A DNA stretch of 42,932 nucleotides from Flavobacteriales bacterium UBA6165. GTDB lineage: Bacteria; Bacteroidota; Bacteroidia; Flavobacteriales_D; Crocinitomicaceae. Location: positions 2,241-45,172 of the forward strand of contig DIUF01000044.1 in the NCBI GenBank assembly GCA_002422285.1, in the 5' to 3' direction. Position numbers and translations under genes: made by a program. Shown piece by piece: positions 25,811 to 35,222 of this stretch. Numbering within the stretch: position 1 is the first letter of the stretch; every line of letters starts with the position of its first letter. A model generated the notes under the pieces. The model saw only the letters and a list, made by a program, of their open reading frames with translations. It did no database searches and was not told the DNA's origin.

Positions 25811-25850
25811 AGCCCGACAACTTTGCTGAATGAAGTTGTCGGGCTTTTTT
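25811..25850. terminator. Bidirectional terminator between RND pump and SPOR gene
   Basis: A perfect 13-bp stem (arms 25811-25823 and 25833-25845, starting AGCCCGACAACTT) with a 9-base loop. T6 follows on the plus strand, and a run of four T on the minus strand, so it can stop the RND operon and the convergent SPOR gene. Confidence 0.88.
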
Positions 25851-25873
25851 ATGTTTAAGAATACAATTGATTT

Positions 25874-26329
25874 CTATTGCCTATTTCCTTTGTCCAAGGG
25901 CATCTTGATTTTTGTTTTTTGTATGATGCTCATAGGAAAATCTTGTGTGATTAATCTTCTGAAGTCCTCCGCCTCTTCCATGGTTCTGAAACTACCCACT
26001 TTAACCGTGTAATTCGGGGCGTCATATTCAATGAAGGATTCTAATTGTGGGAACAGCCGTATGAATTTCATGCGTTGCTCTTCAGCCAGTTTTCTGTCGT
26101 TACTAAAATAGATCTGAATTTTGTATCCGTCCATTATAACAATATCGCCTTGCACCTCATAGGTCCGAAGCTCTTTCAATAAGGCATCCGTGCGTTCATC
26201 TTCTATATAAACGATGCCTTTTGCAAGAGAGTCGCTTTCATTTGTTGCCTTAAAGACAAACGTGGTGTCTTGAGCATGCATATAATTGGCAGCACTAATA
26301 ACGAACAAGACAAAAAGAATTCTTTTCAT
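25874..26329 (-). CDS. Exported SPOR-domain protein
   Basis: A 151-residue protein with a signal peptide (M-K-R-I-L-F-V-L-F-V-I, cleavage near H-A-Q) and a C-terminal SPOR-like domain: G-Y-K-I-Q-I-Y-F, L-F-P-Q-L-E-S-F, then Y-T-V-K-V-G-S-F-R-T-M-E-E-A-E. SPOR domains bind denuded glycan strands of peptidoglycan, so a periplasmic wall-associated role is likely. Start 26329 is chosen because the signal peptide begins there and a promoter box lies between it and the ORF's upstream end at 26422. Confidence 0.85.
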   Translation of the reverse strand: MKRILFVLFVISAANYMHAQDTTFVFKATNESDSLAKGIVYIEDERTDALLKELRTYEVQGDIVIMDGYKIQIYFSNDRKLAEEQRMKFIRLFPQLESFIEYDAPNYTVKVGSFRTMEEAEDFRRLITQDFPMSIIQKTKIKMPLDKGNRQ

Positions 26330-26347
26330 TGATGTGTTTTTGATGAA

Positions 26348-26355
26348 CAAAAGTA
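26348..26355 (-). promoter_or_regulatory. Bacteroidota -7 box for SPOR gene (TACTTTTG)
   Basis: A full TAnnTTTG match on the minus strand, 18 bases before the ATG at 26329. Confidence 0.55.
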
Positions 26356-26530
26356 ATTCATTTCTAGAATGAAAAAAGAATTCATTCAGCTCAAAGTTTA
26401 TGCCAATTGGTTTTTTCAACAATTCACAGCAGCAGCAAAATTTTATGTTTACCTGATTTATCTTGTATTGCCTGATTTAGTGACCATTAACAAATTTGTT
26501 ATTTAGATTGGTTTTAAATTAGCTTTTTAA

Positions 26531-26584
26531 AGGTGTAATTTCTGTCATAAAAATGTCATGACACCTCTTTCAATATTAAATTTG
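26531..26584 (+). promoter_or_regulatory. Promoter and candidate operator of act-cox operon
   Basis: The -7 box TAAATTTG at 26577-26584 fully matches TAnnTTTG, 46 bases before the actA ATG. Just upstream lie a perfect 10-bp palindrome TGTCATGACA (26554-26563), an extra half site TGTCAT 11 bases earlier (26543-26548), and an outer AGGTGT/ACACCT inverted pair (26531-26536, 26561-26566). The position overlapping the -33 region suits an activator or repressor site. The protein that binds it is unknown. Confidence 0.5.
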
Positions 26585-26630
26585 CGAGCGATAAAAAGTA
26601 CACTTTCCATAAAACGAAAAAGCTTTATCA

Positions 26631-27971
26631 ATGAAAATAGCTAATAGTCAATTAAATAGCAGACGGATTACACGAGTTTTGAGTGTTTTCGCCTTTGCTT
26701 TTTTATCAACAATTTTCTCAAGTTTTGCACAAGACGGTGAGGAGTTGTTCAACACACACTGCGCAACTTGTCATAAGGTGCTAGATAACAGTACTGGACC
26801 AAAACTTCAGGGCGTAAGAAAGAAATGGTTAGATGGTGGTTCTACGGAGGCATCATTGTATCAATGGGTAAAAAACTGGCAGGTTGCTGCAGCCAATGAC
26901 CCTTATGCAAAACAAGTTTCAGACTGGTCACCTACAGCAATGTCGGTGTTTGGCTTTTTGTCAGATGAAGATATCACTGCTATTTTTGATTATGCGGACA
27001 ATTATGTTGCCCCTGTTGCGGCTGTTGCGGGTGGAGGTGATGGAGCTGTCTCAGGACCAGTTCAGGAAACATCGAATACTTGGGTGTGGATTCTGTTGGC
27101 CATTGTGTTCGCCGGAGTCATTTTGGCAGTAGGCGGTGTTCGTCGTCAATTGCGTTTTGCTGTTGAGGAGTCAGAAACAGGTGCTGGAAAAGACAGATCC
27201 TATGGCGATGAAATTAGAGAATTCATTTATAAGAATAAAATTGCGGTTGGTTTAGGCGCTTTGGCTTTAATCTTAACCATATTGGTTCGTGGTTATTTTG
27301 TTTTGAATGATATTGGTGTTTACAATAATTATCAGCCTTCTCAGCCAATCGAGTTCCCACACTCTGTTCACGCTGGTATAAACGGAATTGATTGTAAGTA
27401 TTGTCATAACTCTGTTGAGAAGTCTAAATCTGCTGGGCTTCCAACGGTGAATGTTTGTATGAACTGTCACAAAGGAATTCCAGGAAACACAGACGCACAA
27501 AAAAACCAAATAGCGAAAATATATAAAGCCGCTGGGTGGGATCCAGAAGGTGCTGGAAAATATACTGGTAAAGGAGAACCTATTGTGTGGAATAAAGTAC
27601 ACGTTCTACCAGACCATGTTTATTTCAATCACCAGCAACACGTTGTGGTTGGCGGTTTAGATTGTAAGCAATGTCATGGTGATATGACCAAAGAAGGTTT
27701 GGCCCGAGTTGTTCCTGTACATGAATTAAGCGCTATTGAAGGCAATATTCCACTTACTAGAGCAACATTAACCATGGGGTGGTGTATAGAGTGTCACGGT
27801 TCAAAAGAAATTGCGAATGGAAACTTGAACACGTTGGGCTCGGGCTATTATGATGAAATACACAGACGTTTAACTAAGCACGGTAAATCACTATACCAAA
27901 GAATGTTGGTAGATGAGAAAGTTACCGTGAAAGAATTAGGTGGATGGGAGTGTGCTAAATGCCACTATTAA
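26631..27971 (+). CDS. actA: Alternative complex III subunit A, hexaheme cytochrome c
   Basis: A 446-residue multiheme electron carrier of the quinol:acceptor oxidoreductase alternative complex III. A signal peptide ends at F-A-Q (34). An N-terminal mono-heme cytochrome c domain (C-A-T-C-H, C44-H48) is followed by two membrane helices (about 150-168 and 205-225), then a periplasmic domain with five more C-x-x-C-H sites (C-K-Y-C-H, C-M-N-C-H, C-K-Q-C-H, C-I-E-C-H, C-A-K-C-H), six in all. The extra N-terminal cytochrome c domain may be the exit point for electrons. First gene of an eight-gene respiratory operon. Confidence 0.92.
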   Translation: MKIANSQLNSRRITRVLSVFAFAFLSTIFSSFAQDGEELFNTHCATCHKVLDNSTGPKLQGVRKKWLDGGSTEASLYQWVKNWQVAAANDPYAKQVSDWSPTAMSVFGFLSDEDITAIFDYADNYVAPVAAVAGGGDGAVSGPVQETSNTWVWILLAIVFAGVILAVGGVRRQLRFAVEESETGAGKDRSYGDEIREFIYKNKIAVGLGALALILTILVRGYFVLNDIGVYNNYQPSQPIEFPHSVHAGINGIDCKYCHNSVEKSKSAGLPTVNVCMNCHKGIPGNTDAQKNQIAKIYKAAGWDPEGAGKYTGKGEPIVWNKVHVLPDHVYFNHQQHVVVGGLDCKQCHGDMTKEGLARVVPVHELSAIEGNIPLTRATLTMGWCIECHGSKEIANGNLNTLGSGYYDEIHRRLTKHGKSLYQRMLVDEKVTVKELGGWECAKCHY

Positions 27972-27990
27972 TCTTAAAGTTGACAATACT

Positions 27991-30900
27991 ATGAGTATGT
28001 TTGATAATAATAAAGGTGTTGAGAATATGAGTGCAAACCAAGACTATTTCGAAACGCGCGTAGATATGTCTGCTGAGCCAATCTCTGTAGATGAGTTTTT
28101 GGCAGATGAGCAAACACGCGAGTCCTCAACAAATAGAAGAGATTTCCTTAAGTTTTTAGGGTTTAGTGTAGCTGCAGCTACAGTTGCCGCATGTGAGGCC
28201 CCCGTTACTAAGGCAATTCCTTATGTTGTAAAACCTGAGGATATTACTCCAGGAAAGGCCAATTGGTATGCCTCGAATTACTATGATGGAAACACTTTTG
28301 CTTCTATTATGGTGAAAACTAGAGAAGGTCGTCCAATTCACATCAAAGGAAATAAAGATTTTGGCTTAGGTTCTGGCGGGATTTCTCCAGAGGTTGCTGC
28401 TTCTGTACTTTCATTGTATGACGGCGAGCGTTTGAAGTCGCCACTTGTGAATGGTACAGAATCCAAATGGTCTGATGCCGACGATGCCATCATTAAGTCA
28501 TTAAATGGTATTAAGGATAAAGGGGGTAAGATTGCAATTGTAACAAACACAATCATCAGCCCAACAACACAAATGATTCTTGATTCATTTGTTGAGAAAT
28601 TTGGGAATGTTGAGCACATCCAATATGACGCGGTTTCTTATTCGGCAATACGTTCTGCAAATGAAAAATCTTTCGGTAAGGCTGTAATTCCATCTTACGA
28701 TTTTGGAAAAGCTGATGCCATCGTATCTGTTGGTGCAGATTTCTTGAATGGCTGGTTGATGTCTAACATCTACCGCGTTCAATATGCGAGCAATCGAAAG
28801 CCAGAGCATGGAGGTATGTCTAAGCACTTCCAATTCGAGTCCAATATGAGTATTGCTGGTGCTAATGCCGATGTTAGAGGCATGTTTAAGCCTTCTCAAT
28901 ACGCTTCTGTATTAGCGGCAATTTCTGAGGGTGTTGGCGCTGGTTCAATTCCAGGCGTGAATGCTGGTGATGCTAAAAATTCAAAAGAAGTTCAAGAGGC
29001 AATCGCTGCTTTGAAAGCGTCTAAAGGAAAATCATTGGTGGTTTGTGGTGAAAACAATGAGGCACTGCAAATGATTACAAATAAAATAAACCATCATCTT
29101 GGGAATTATGCTTCTAGCATTAATTTGAATGATGAAGTAAACTTGTTCCAATCACAGGATGCTGCCATGAATACATTGGTTGATAACGTGATTAAAGGAA
29201 AAGGTGTTGATGCGGTTATTTTCTATGGTTCAAATCCAGTTTATACGCATCCAAACGGTAAGGCCTTTGGTGATGCTTTAAGTAAAATTGGTTTGACTGT
29301 TTCTTTGGCGTTGTGGAATGATGAGACTGCGGCAAAATGTCAATATGTTTGTCCGGATCATCATAGTTTAGAATCTTGGAACGATTTCGCTCCTGTGAAA
29401 AGTTATTATGGTTTGGCTCAGCCAACAATCAAGCCAATCGACAATACTGCAGCTGCGCAAGAATCTTTCCTTGTATGGATGGGTGATGCTAACAGAGCGG
29501 GTAGAGAAAGTCGAGTTTATTATGAATATTTGAGATCTTCTTGGGAGAAGTTTGGGGCCACTTATGCTGATGCAGATTTAAGCTTCGAGGACTTCTGGAA
29601 TCTCGCGGTTCATAATGGTATGACGGCGGGTCCAAAATTAGATGCTTCTCAACCAGATTTCTCTGCTGATTTGTCTGGTAAGTTGCCAAAAGCTGATGGT
29701 GTTGAAATTGTGATGTACACAAAAACATCTATGGGTGTTGGTGTTCAGGCAAATAACCCTTGGTTGCAAGAAATGGCTGACCCAATTTCAAAAATTACTT
29801 GGGACAACTACATCACCATGAATTATAATGAGGCTCAAGAGGCTGGTTATAATGTGGTTATGGATCAAGAGCATGGCGCTACATTGGCCAAGATTACAGT
29901 CAATGGAGTTTCCTTAGAATTGCCGGTTATTCCTTCTCCTGGTCAAGCGCGTGGCACTGTTGGTGTTGCCTTGGGTTACGGTAGAGGTGAAAACGGAGAA
30001 CGCATCGGAAAAGGTGCATTCAAGACTAAAGAATATGGTGGATACGAAGAAAATGATGGCAAGCGAGTTCCTATTGGACAAAATGCGTTCAAATTCGTGT
30101 CTGTTTCAAATGATAATTTTGTTTATTCAGGTTCAGCTAAAGTTGAAAAGCAGTCAGGAACTTATCCTATTGCATCAACGCAGTTCCAGTTGACAGCTAT
30201 GGGTCGTACTTCAATCGTTAAAGAAACCACGCTGGATTCTTTCTTGAATGAAGATCACATTGGTTATAACTTACCACATGCCTTAATGACACACCATGGC
30301 CCTGAGCCGGTGAGTAAATTTGACTTGTGGACTTCACACCCAGTTGAGCACATTGGTCACCGTTGGGCGCTGTCCATCGACTTGAACTCTTGTATTGGTT
30401 GTGGAACATGTTTGATTGCTTGTCAATCTGAAAACAACGTTCCTGTTGTTGGTAAAGATGAGGTACGTCGTGGTCGTGAAATGGCCTGGTTACGTATTGA
30501 CCGTTACTACAAATCTGAAGATGAATTGGCGGTTGGTACTAAAAAAGAAGATTTCAACTTCACGCGATTAGAGAAAAACATCGATGAAAATCCAACGGTG
30601 GTTTTCATGCCGATGCTTTGTCAGCACTGTAACCACGCCCCATGTGAGACTGTTTGTCCAGTTGCTGCAACCACGCATTCTAACGAAGGGTTAAACCAAA
30701 TGACGTATAACCGTTGTATTGGTACAAGATATTGTGCAAACAACTGTCCTTATAAAGTGCGTCGATTCAACTGGTTCAACTACCCATCTTACAAGAAGTT
30801 TACAGAAATCAATCCATCTCAGGATGATTTAGGTAGAATGGTCTTGAATCCTGATGTAACCGTTCGTACACGTGGTGTAATGGAGAAATGTTCTATGTGT

Positions 30901-31251
30901 GTTCAGCGTATCCAAGAAGGTAAGCTGAAAGCTAAAGTGGAATCTCGTCCAGTTGTTGATGGTGACGTAACTACAGCTTGTGCTGATGCTTGTCCTACAC
31001 ACGCCATCACGATGGGTGACTGGAATGATACGGGTTCTGCTGTTAGAAAGGCCTCATCTGAGCATAGAGCATATCAAGCTTTAGAAGAAATCGGTGTTAA
31101 ACCAAATATTTGGTATCAAGTTAAGGTGAGAAACCACGAGAATCAAGAGCTTCGTGACCATCAAATTGCTGTAGCTAAAAAACGTCGTCACGACGAAGAG
31201 CGCTTTGCAAATCATGGACACGACGATCACAGCGAAGGTGGTCACCGCTAG
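27991..31251 (+). CDS. actB: Alternative complex III subunit B, iron-sulfur / molybdopterin-like protein
   Basis: A 1086-residue protein. Near the N-terminus N-R-R-D-F-L-K (R49, R50) and a following hydrophobic stretch with V-A-A-C form a twin-arginine-like signal with a possible lipidated cysteine. A large molybdopterin-oxidoreductase-like domain follows, which in ActB proteins is known to lack the cofactor. The C-terminal ferredoxin-like part starts near residue 801 with C-I-G-C-G-T-C-L-I-A-C, then C-Q-H-C-N-H-A-P-C, C-I-G-T-R-Y-C-A-N-N-C-P and C-S-M-C-V, ending in a His-rich tail. The longer in-frame start at 27940 would overlap actA; ATG 27991 is preferred and the true start could be 28027. 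Confidence 0.92.
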   Translation: MSMFDNNKGVENMSANQDYFETRVDMSAEPISVDEFLADEQTRESSTNRRDFLKFLGFSVAAATVAACEAPVTKAIPYVVKPEDITPGKANWYASNYYDGNTFASIMVKTREGRPIHIKGNKDFGLGSGGISPEVAASVLSLYDGERLKSPLVNGTESKWSDADDAIIKSLNGIKDKGGKIAIVTNTIISPTTQMILDSFVEKFGNVEHIQYDAVSYSAIRSANEKSFGKAVIPSYDFGKADAIVSVGADFLNGWLMSNIYRVQYASNRKPEHGGMSKHFQFESNMSIAGANADVRGMFKPSQYASVLAAISEGVGAGSIPGVNAGDAKNSKEVQEAIAALKASKGKSLVVCGENNEALQMITNKINHHLGNYASSINLNDEVNLFQSQDAAMNTLVDNVIKGKGVDAVIFYGSNPVYTHPNGKAFGDALSKIGLTVSLALWNDETAAKCQYVCPDHHSLESWNDFAPVKSYYGLAQPTIKPIDNTAAAQESFLVWMGDANRAGRESRVYYEYLRSSWEKFGATYADADLSFEDFWNLAVHNGMTAGPKLDASQPDFSADLSGKLPKADGVEIVMYTKTSMGVGVQANNPWLQEMADPISKITWDNYITMNYNEAQEAGYNVVMDQEHGATLAKITVNGVSLELPVIPSPGQARGTVGVALGYGRGENGERIGKGAFKTKEYGGYEENDGKRVPIGQNAFKFVSVSNDNFVYSGSAKVEKQSGTYPIASTQFQLTAMGRTSIVKETTLDSFLNEDHIGYNLPHALMTHHGPEPVSKFDLWTSHPVEHIGHRWALSIDLNSCIGCGTCLIACQSENNVPVVGKDEVRRGREMAWLRIDRYYKSEDELAVGTKKEDFNFTRLEKNIDENPTVVFMPMLCQHCNHAPCETVCPVAATTHSNEGLNQMTYNRCIGTRYCANNCPYKVRRFNWFNYPSYKKFTEINPSQDDLGRMVLNPDVTVRTRGVMEKCSMCVQRIQEGKLKAKVESRPVVDGDVTTACADACPTHAITMGDWNDTGSAVRKASSEHRAYQALEEIGVKPNIWYQVKVRNHENQELRDHQIAVAKKRRHDEERFANHGHDDHSEGGHR

Positions 31252-31293
31252 GAATTAGTAAAGGAATATTGAACGATATAAAAACAGAAAATA

Positions 31294-32676
31294 ATGCATA
31301 AGGAAGCTGCGATTAGAGAACCCCTTGTATTAGGCCACAAAACATTTCACGATGTTACGAACGATGTTTGTAAGCCTATCGAGGACAAAGCGCCAAGAAT
31401 GTGGTATGTTTTATTTACCATTGCTGCTATTATCGGATTATACGGTGTGGGCTGCATTCTGTATTTGCTTGGCACTGGTATCGGTGTTTGGGGTCTTAAC
31501 AAAACAGTAGGTTGGGCATGGGATATCACCAACTTCGTATGGTGGGTAGGTATCGGTCACGCCGGAACTTTGATTTCAGCCGTATTGTTGTTGTTCCGTC
31601 AAAAATGGAGAATGGCGATTAACCGTTCTGCTGAGGCGATGACAATCTTTGCGGTATTCATGGCTGGTTTATTTCCGCTGATTCACATGGGTCGTTTGTG
31701 GTTGGCATATTGGGTTTTACCACTTCCAAACCAGTTTGGTTCTTTGTGGGTAAACTTTAACTCACCTTTGCTTTGGGACGTGTTTGCGATTTCAACGTAT
31801 CTATCGGTTTCCCTGGTTTTCTGGTACATCGGTTTGATTCCTGACTTTGCAACCCTGCGCGATAGAGTGAAAAATCCACTTTCTAAAAGAATGTATTCTT
31901 TGCTTTCTTTTGGTTGGTCGGGTCGTGCTAAACAATGGAACAGGTTTGAATTGGTTTCTTTGGTTTTAGCTGGTATTGCAACGCCACTTGTGTTTTCGGT
32001 ACACTCGATTGTATCTTTTGACTTTGCTACTTCTGTGATTCCAGGATGGCATACTACGATTTTTCCGCCATACTTCGTTGCAGGTGCTGTATTCTCTGGT
32101 TTTGCGATGGTACAAACCTTGATGTTGATCATGCGTAAGGCGTTCAAATTAGAGGCTTACATTCACACAAAGCACGTTGAGTATATGAACATTGTAATCA
32201 TGGTTACTGGTTCTATAGTTGGTGTGGCTTATATTACCGAGCTTTTCATTTCTTGGTATTCAGGTGTAGAGTATGAATCCTACGCGTTCATCAATCGTTT
32301 CTCAGGTCCTTATGCTTGGGCTTACTGGTCGATGATGACATGTAACGTGTTCTCTCCTCAGTTGATGTGGTTCAAGAAATTGAGAAGAAGTTTGTTGTTT
32401 ACTTTTATTATTTCTATTGTAGTAAATATCGGCATGTGGTTTGAGCGTTTCGTAATTATCGTTACATCAATTCACAGAGACTACTTGCCTTCTTCTTGGA
32501 GCATGTTCTACCCAACGGCAATTGATATTGGAATTTATATTGGAACGATTGGTTTGTTCTTTGTTTTCTTCTTGTTGTTTGCTCGATTCTTCCCAGTACT
32601 TCCTATTGCGGAATTGAAAACAATCTTGAAATCTTCAGGGGAGTCATACAAAAACAATACAGAGTCAAATCACTAA
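31294..32676 (+). CDS. actC: Alternative complex III subunit C, NrfD-like quinol-binding membrane protein
   Basis: A 460-residue polytopic protein with about ten helices, polar N- and C-terminal tails, and the NrfD/PsrC-family pattern (W-W-V-G-I-G-H-A-G-T-L-I-S-A, then F-P-L-I-H-M-G-R). In alternative complex III this subunit carries a quinol site and, in structures, a candidate proton path. It follows actB by 42 bases. ActF further down is its paralogue. Confidence 0.92.
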   Translation: MHKEAAIREPLVLGHKTFHDVTNDVCKPIEDKAPRMWYVLFTIAAIIGLYGVGCILYLLGTGIGVWGLNKTVGWAWDITNFVWWVGIGHAGTLISAVLLLFRQKWRMAINRSAEAMTIFAVFMAGLFPLIHMGRLWLAYWVLPLPNQFGSLWVNFNSPLLWDVFAISTYLSVSLVFWYIGLIPDFATLRDRVKNPLSKRMYSLLSFGWSGRAKQWNRFELVSLVLAGIATPLVFSVHSIVSFDFATSVIPGWHTTIFPPYFVAGAVFSGFAMVQTLMLIMRKAFKLEAYIHTKHVEYMNIVIMVTGSIVGVAYITELFISWYSGVEYESYAFINRFSGPYAWAYWSMMTCNVFSPQLMWFKKLRRSLLFTFIISIVVNIGMWFERFVIIVTSIHRDYLPSSWSMFYPTAIDIGIYIGTIGLFFVFFLLFARFFPVLPIAELKTILKSSGESYKNNTESNH

Positions 32677-32692
32677 TCTAAAAAATTGAAAG

Positions 32693-33229
32693 ATGGCAGA
32701 TAGAATTTTTTATGCAATGTATGACGACGATGATGTGCTAAAAGATGGCGCAAAGAAAGTTGTTTCGCAAGGTATCAAGGTGAATGAGGTTTTTTCTCCA
32801 TTCCCTGTTCATGGCATCGATCCTATTATTGGGGTTAAGCAGACAAGGCTTGGTATTATGGCTTTCTTATACGGTCTAACAGGTTTGATGTTGGCGACTA
32901 TCGGAATGCGTTATTTTATGGTTGTTGACTGGCCAATGAATATTGGTGGTAAGCCAAACAACACTTATTTGGAAAATATGCTTGCTTTTATTCCTGTAAC
33001 TTTTGAGTTTACGGTTTTGTGTGCGGCGCACATGATGGCGATCACATATTTCCTAAGAAACAAAACGCTTCCAGGCAGAAAAGCTGAGAATCCTGATCCT
33101 AGAACAACTGATGATAAATTTGTAATGGAGGTGCGGTTATCAGAAAACAGCCAGTTCACAGCAGATGAAATTGCTGCTATGTTGAAGGAAACTGGAATTA
33201 TTGAATTGAACCAAAAAGAATTGAACTAA
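32693..33229 (+). CDS. actD: Alternative complex III subunit D (DUF3341)
   Basis: A 178-residue protein with two membrane helices (about 57-78 and 100-122), a soluble N-terminal domain (D-D-D-D-V-L-K-D-G, V-F-S-P-F-P-V-H-G-I-D-P-I) and a C-terminal soluble tail. The S-P-F-P-V-H-G segment is characteristic of DUF3341/ActD. It has no cofactor motifs and is thought to be structural. Confidence 0.92.
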   Translation: MADRIFYAMYDDDDVLKDGAKKVVSQGIKVNEVFSPFPVHGIDPIIGVKQTRLGIMAFLYGLTGLMLATIGMRYFMVVDWPMNIGGKPNNTYLENMLAFIPVTFEFTVLCAAHMMAITYFLRNKTLPGRKAENPDPRTTDDKFVMEVRLSENSQFTADEIAAMLKETGIIELNQKELN

Positions 33230-33254
33230 CGGCATTTTGCCCAAAAATAAAGTT

Positions 33255-33974
33255 ATGTTAAGAAGTTTCACAATTTTAGCATTCGTTTCAGGAGCCTTGT
33301 TGACTTCATGTAAGTCAAGTGATTCTCCTTTCTACGAATATATGCCAGACATGTATCGTTCTGCTGCAATTGAACCATACGTTGATTATGGTGAGGTTAG
33401 AGAGCGTTATGATGAAAATCGTGCAAATACGATTTCTGCAAAAGTTCCGCCTTTTGGTTCTATTCCTTTTTTTGGAACAGATAAGGAAGAGGTGCTTATG
33501 ATGATGCCTTATCATAGAAAGCCAGCATTAGGAATGGATTTGACTCACAATCATTATGGTGCTGTTTTGGCAGCTGATTATGACAGTGAGTATTTGGCGT
33601 CAGCTAACGACAAGAACCCAATTAAACTTACTGAGGCTAATGCCGAAGATGTTATTAATTATGGAAAATCAGTTTACGCAAAACAGTGTCAGCATTGTCA
33701 TGGTGAAGCTGGTGATGGAAAGGGACCAATGGTTGAGTCCGGTGCTTATTCTGGTGTACCTAATTATGCTTCTTTGATGATTGCAGAAGGACAAATGTTC
33801 TACTCAATCTATTACGGAAAAGGATTGATGGGGGCTCATGGTAATACGGTTTCTAAGAAAGAAATTTGGGCAATCATTCATTACATCAAGCGCCTTCAAG
33901 ATGAAAATTATGGAAAATTCGGTGCAGCTGCCGTTGTAGCTGAGGAAACCGTTGAGGTTGAGGCGGCACAATAA
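33255..33974 (+). CDS. actE: Alternative complex III subunit E, mono-heme cytochrome c lipoprotein
   Basis: A 239-residue lipoprotein with lipobox L-L-T-S-C (C19) and one heme site Q-C-Q-H-C-H-G-E-A-G-D-G (C145, C148, H149). A C-terminal Glu/Val/Ala-rich tail follows the cytochrome domain. In the family it sits at the periplasmic face and relays electrons. A TTG at 33237 is in frame, but ATG 33255 directly precedes the signal peptide and is preferred. Confidence 0.92.
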   Translation: MLRSFTILAFVSGALLTSCKSSDSPFYEYMPDMYRSAAIEPYVDYGEVRERYDENRANTISAKVPPFGSIPFFGTDKEEVLMMMPYHRKPALGMDLTHNHYGAVLAADYDSEYLASANDKNPIKLTEANAEDVINYGKSVYAKQCQHCHGEAGDGKGPMVESGAYSGVPNYASLMIAEGQMFYSIYYGKGLMGAHGNTVSKKEIWAIIHYIKRLQDENYGKFGAAAVVAEETVEVEAAQ

Positions 33975-34007
33975 TTTTTGAATACATAAACATAGAAAAC
34001 GAACGAG

Positions 34008-35195
34008 ATGGAATTCAGTATTTCAAATAGAGCGAAAAAGGTCTTAGCAATTACAGCGATAGTTGGAGTTGTTTTGGCTGGAATAGGTATGGTTTACCAT
34101 GCTAAGGATGGTCATTTGTTTCAACGTTTGATGGCAAACTTCCTTTTGGATGGCTTCTTTTTCTTTGCAATAGCATTAGGGGCTTTATTTTTCCTTGCTT
34201 TGGCTTATGCAACTGAAGCAGGTTGGTATGTTTATATCAAAAGAGTAATGGAAGCGATGACTGGATACATTCCAATTGGTGCTGCTATTCTATTGGTTGT
34301 GTTTTTGATTTTTATTTTCTCTAATGGGGCGCATGTTTATTTGTGGATGGATCCAGAAGTTGTATCAGAAGACCCTATTATTCAAGGCAAGTCCGCTTAT
34401 TTGAATAAGGTGTTTTTTATGATACGTACTGTTATTTATTTGGGTGTTTTCTTCTTGTTCCAAAGAGGTTTCAGACAGCGTTCTCTCCAAGAAGATGCAG
34501 TTGGTGGTACAGAGATTCATTTCAAAAACTTCCGTAAAGGCGCCACATTCTTGGTGTTCTTCGCCGTGTTTAGTTCGATGTTCTCTTGGGATTGGTTGAT
34601 GTCTATCGATGTTCACTGGTTCTCAACTTTGTTTGGGTGGTATGTTTTTGCTGGAGTATGGTGCGCATCTATGGTTGTTTTGATGATGCTTTTGCTTTAC
34701 TTGCGCGGAAAGGGCTTGATGCCTAAGTTGAATGATAGCCACATACATGACGTTGGAAAATGGATTTTTGCGACATCTTTCTTGTGGTCCTATTTGTTCT
34801 TTTCGCAAATGATGTTGTACTGGTACGCAAACATACCTGAAGAGGTGATTTATTATTTCGATAGAATCAACGACTTTAAGTTCTTGTTCTTTGGTATGTT
34901 TATTATCAATTTTGCTTTGCCTATGGTGTTGTTGATGTCGCGAGAAGCGAAGAGACATGCGGGTATTTTGACCTTCGTTGGTTTGATAATTTTGGTAGGT
35001 CATTGGATTGACGTGTTTGTGATGATTGCGCCTGCCGGAATCGGTGCTCACGCTTCTATTACTGCTTTGGAAATTGGACTTTTCTTGTTCTTTGGTGCTT
35101 TGTTCGCTTTCATTGTTTTGAATACCTTGTCCAAAGCGCCCCTGATTCCTCAAAAGCATCCGATGTTAGATGAAAGTATCCATCACGAAATATAG
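34008..35195 (+). CDS. actF: Alternative complex III subunit F, NrfD-like membrane protein
   Basis: A 395-residue protein with about ten helices. S-W-D-W-L-M-S-I-D-V-H-W-F-S-T-L-F-G-W-Y and F-L-W-S-Y-L-F-F-S-Q-M-M-L-Y-W-Y-A-N-I-P-E-E are ActF hallmarks (quinol:cytochrome c oxidoreductase quinone-binding subunit 2). It is likely the second quinol-site or proton-path subunit, in operon between actE and coxB. Confidence 0.92.
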   Translation: MEFSISNRAKKVLAITAIVGVVLAGIGMVYHAKDGHLFQRLMANFLLDGFFFFAIALGALFFLALAYATEAGWYVYIKRVMEAMTGYIPIGAAILLVVFLIFIFSNGAHVYLWMDPEVVSEDPIIQGKSAYLNKVFFMIRTVIYLGVFFLFQRGFRQRSLQEDAVGGTEIHFKNFRKGATFLVFFAVFSSMFSWDWLMSIDVHWFSTLFGWYVFAGVWCASMVVLMMLLLYLRGKGLMPKLNDSHIHDVGKWIFATSFLWSYLFFSQMMLYWYANIPEEVIYYFDRINDFKFLFFGMFIINFALPMVLLMSREAKRHAGILTFVGLIILVGHWIDVFVMIAPAGIGAHASITALEIGLFLFFGALFAFIVLNTLSKAPLIPQKHPMLDESIHHEI

Positions 35196-35222
35196 TAGAT
35201 TAGTAAATTTAATAATACAGAG

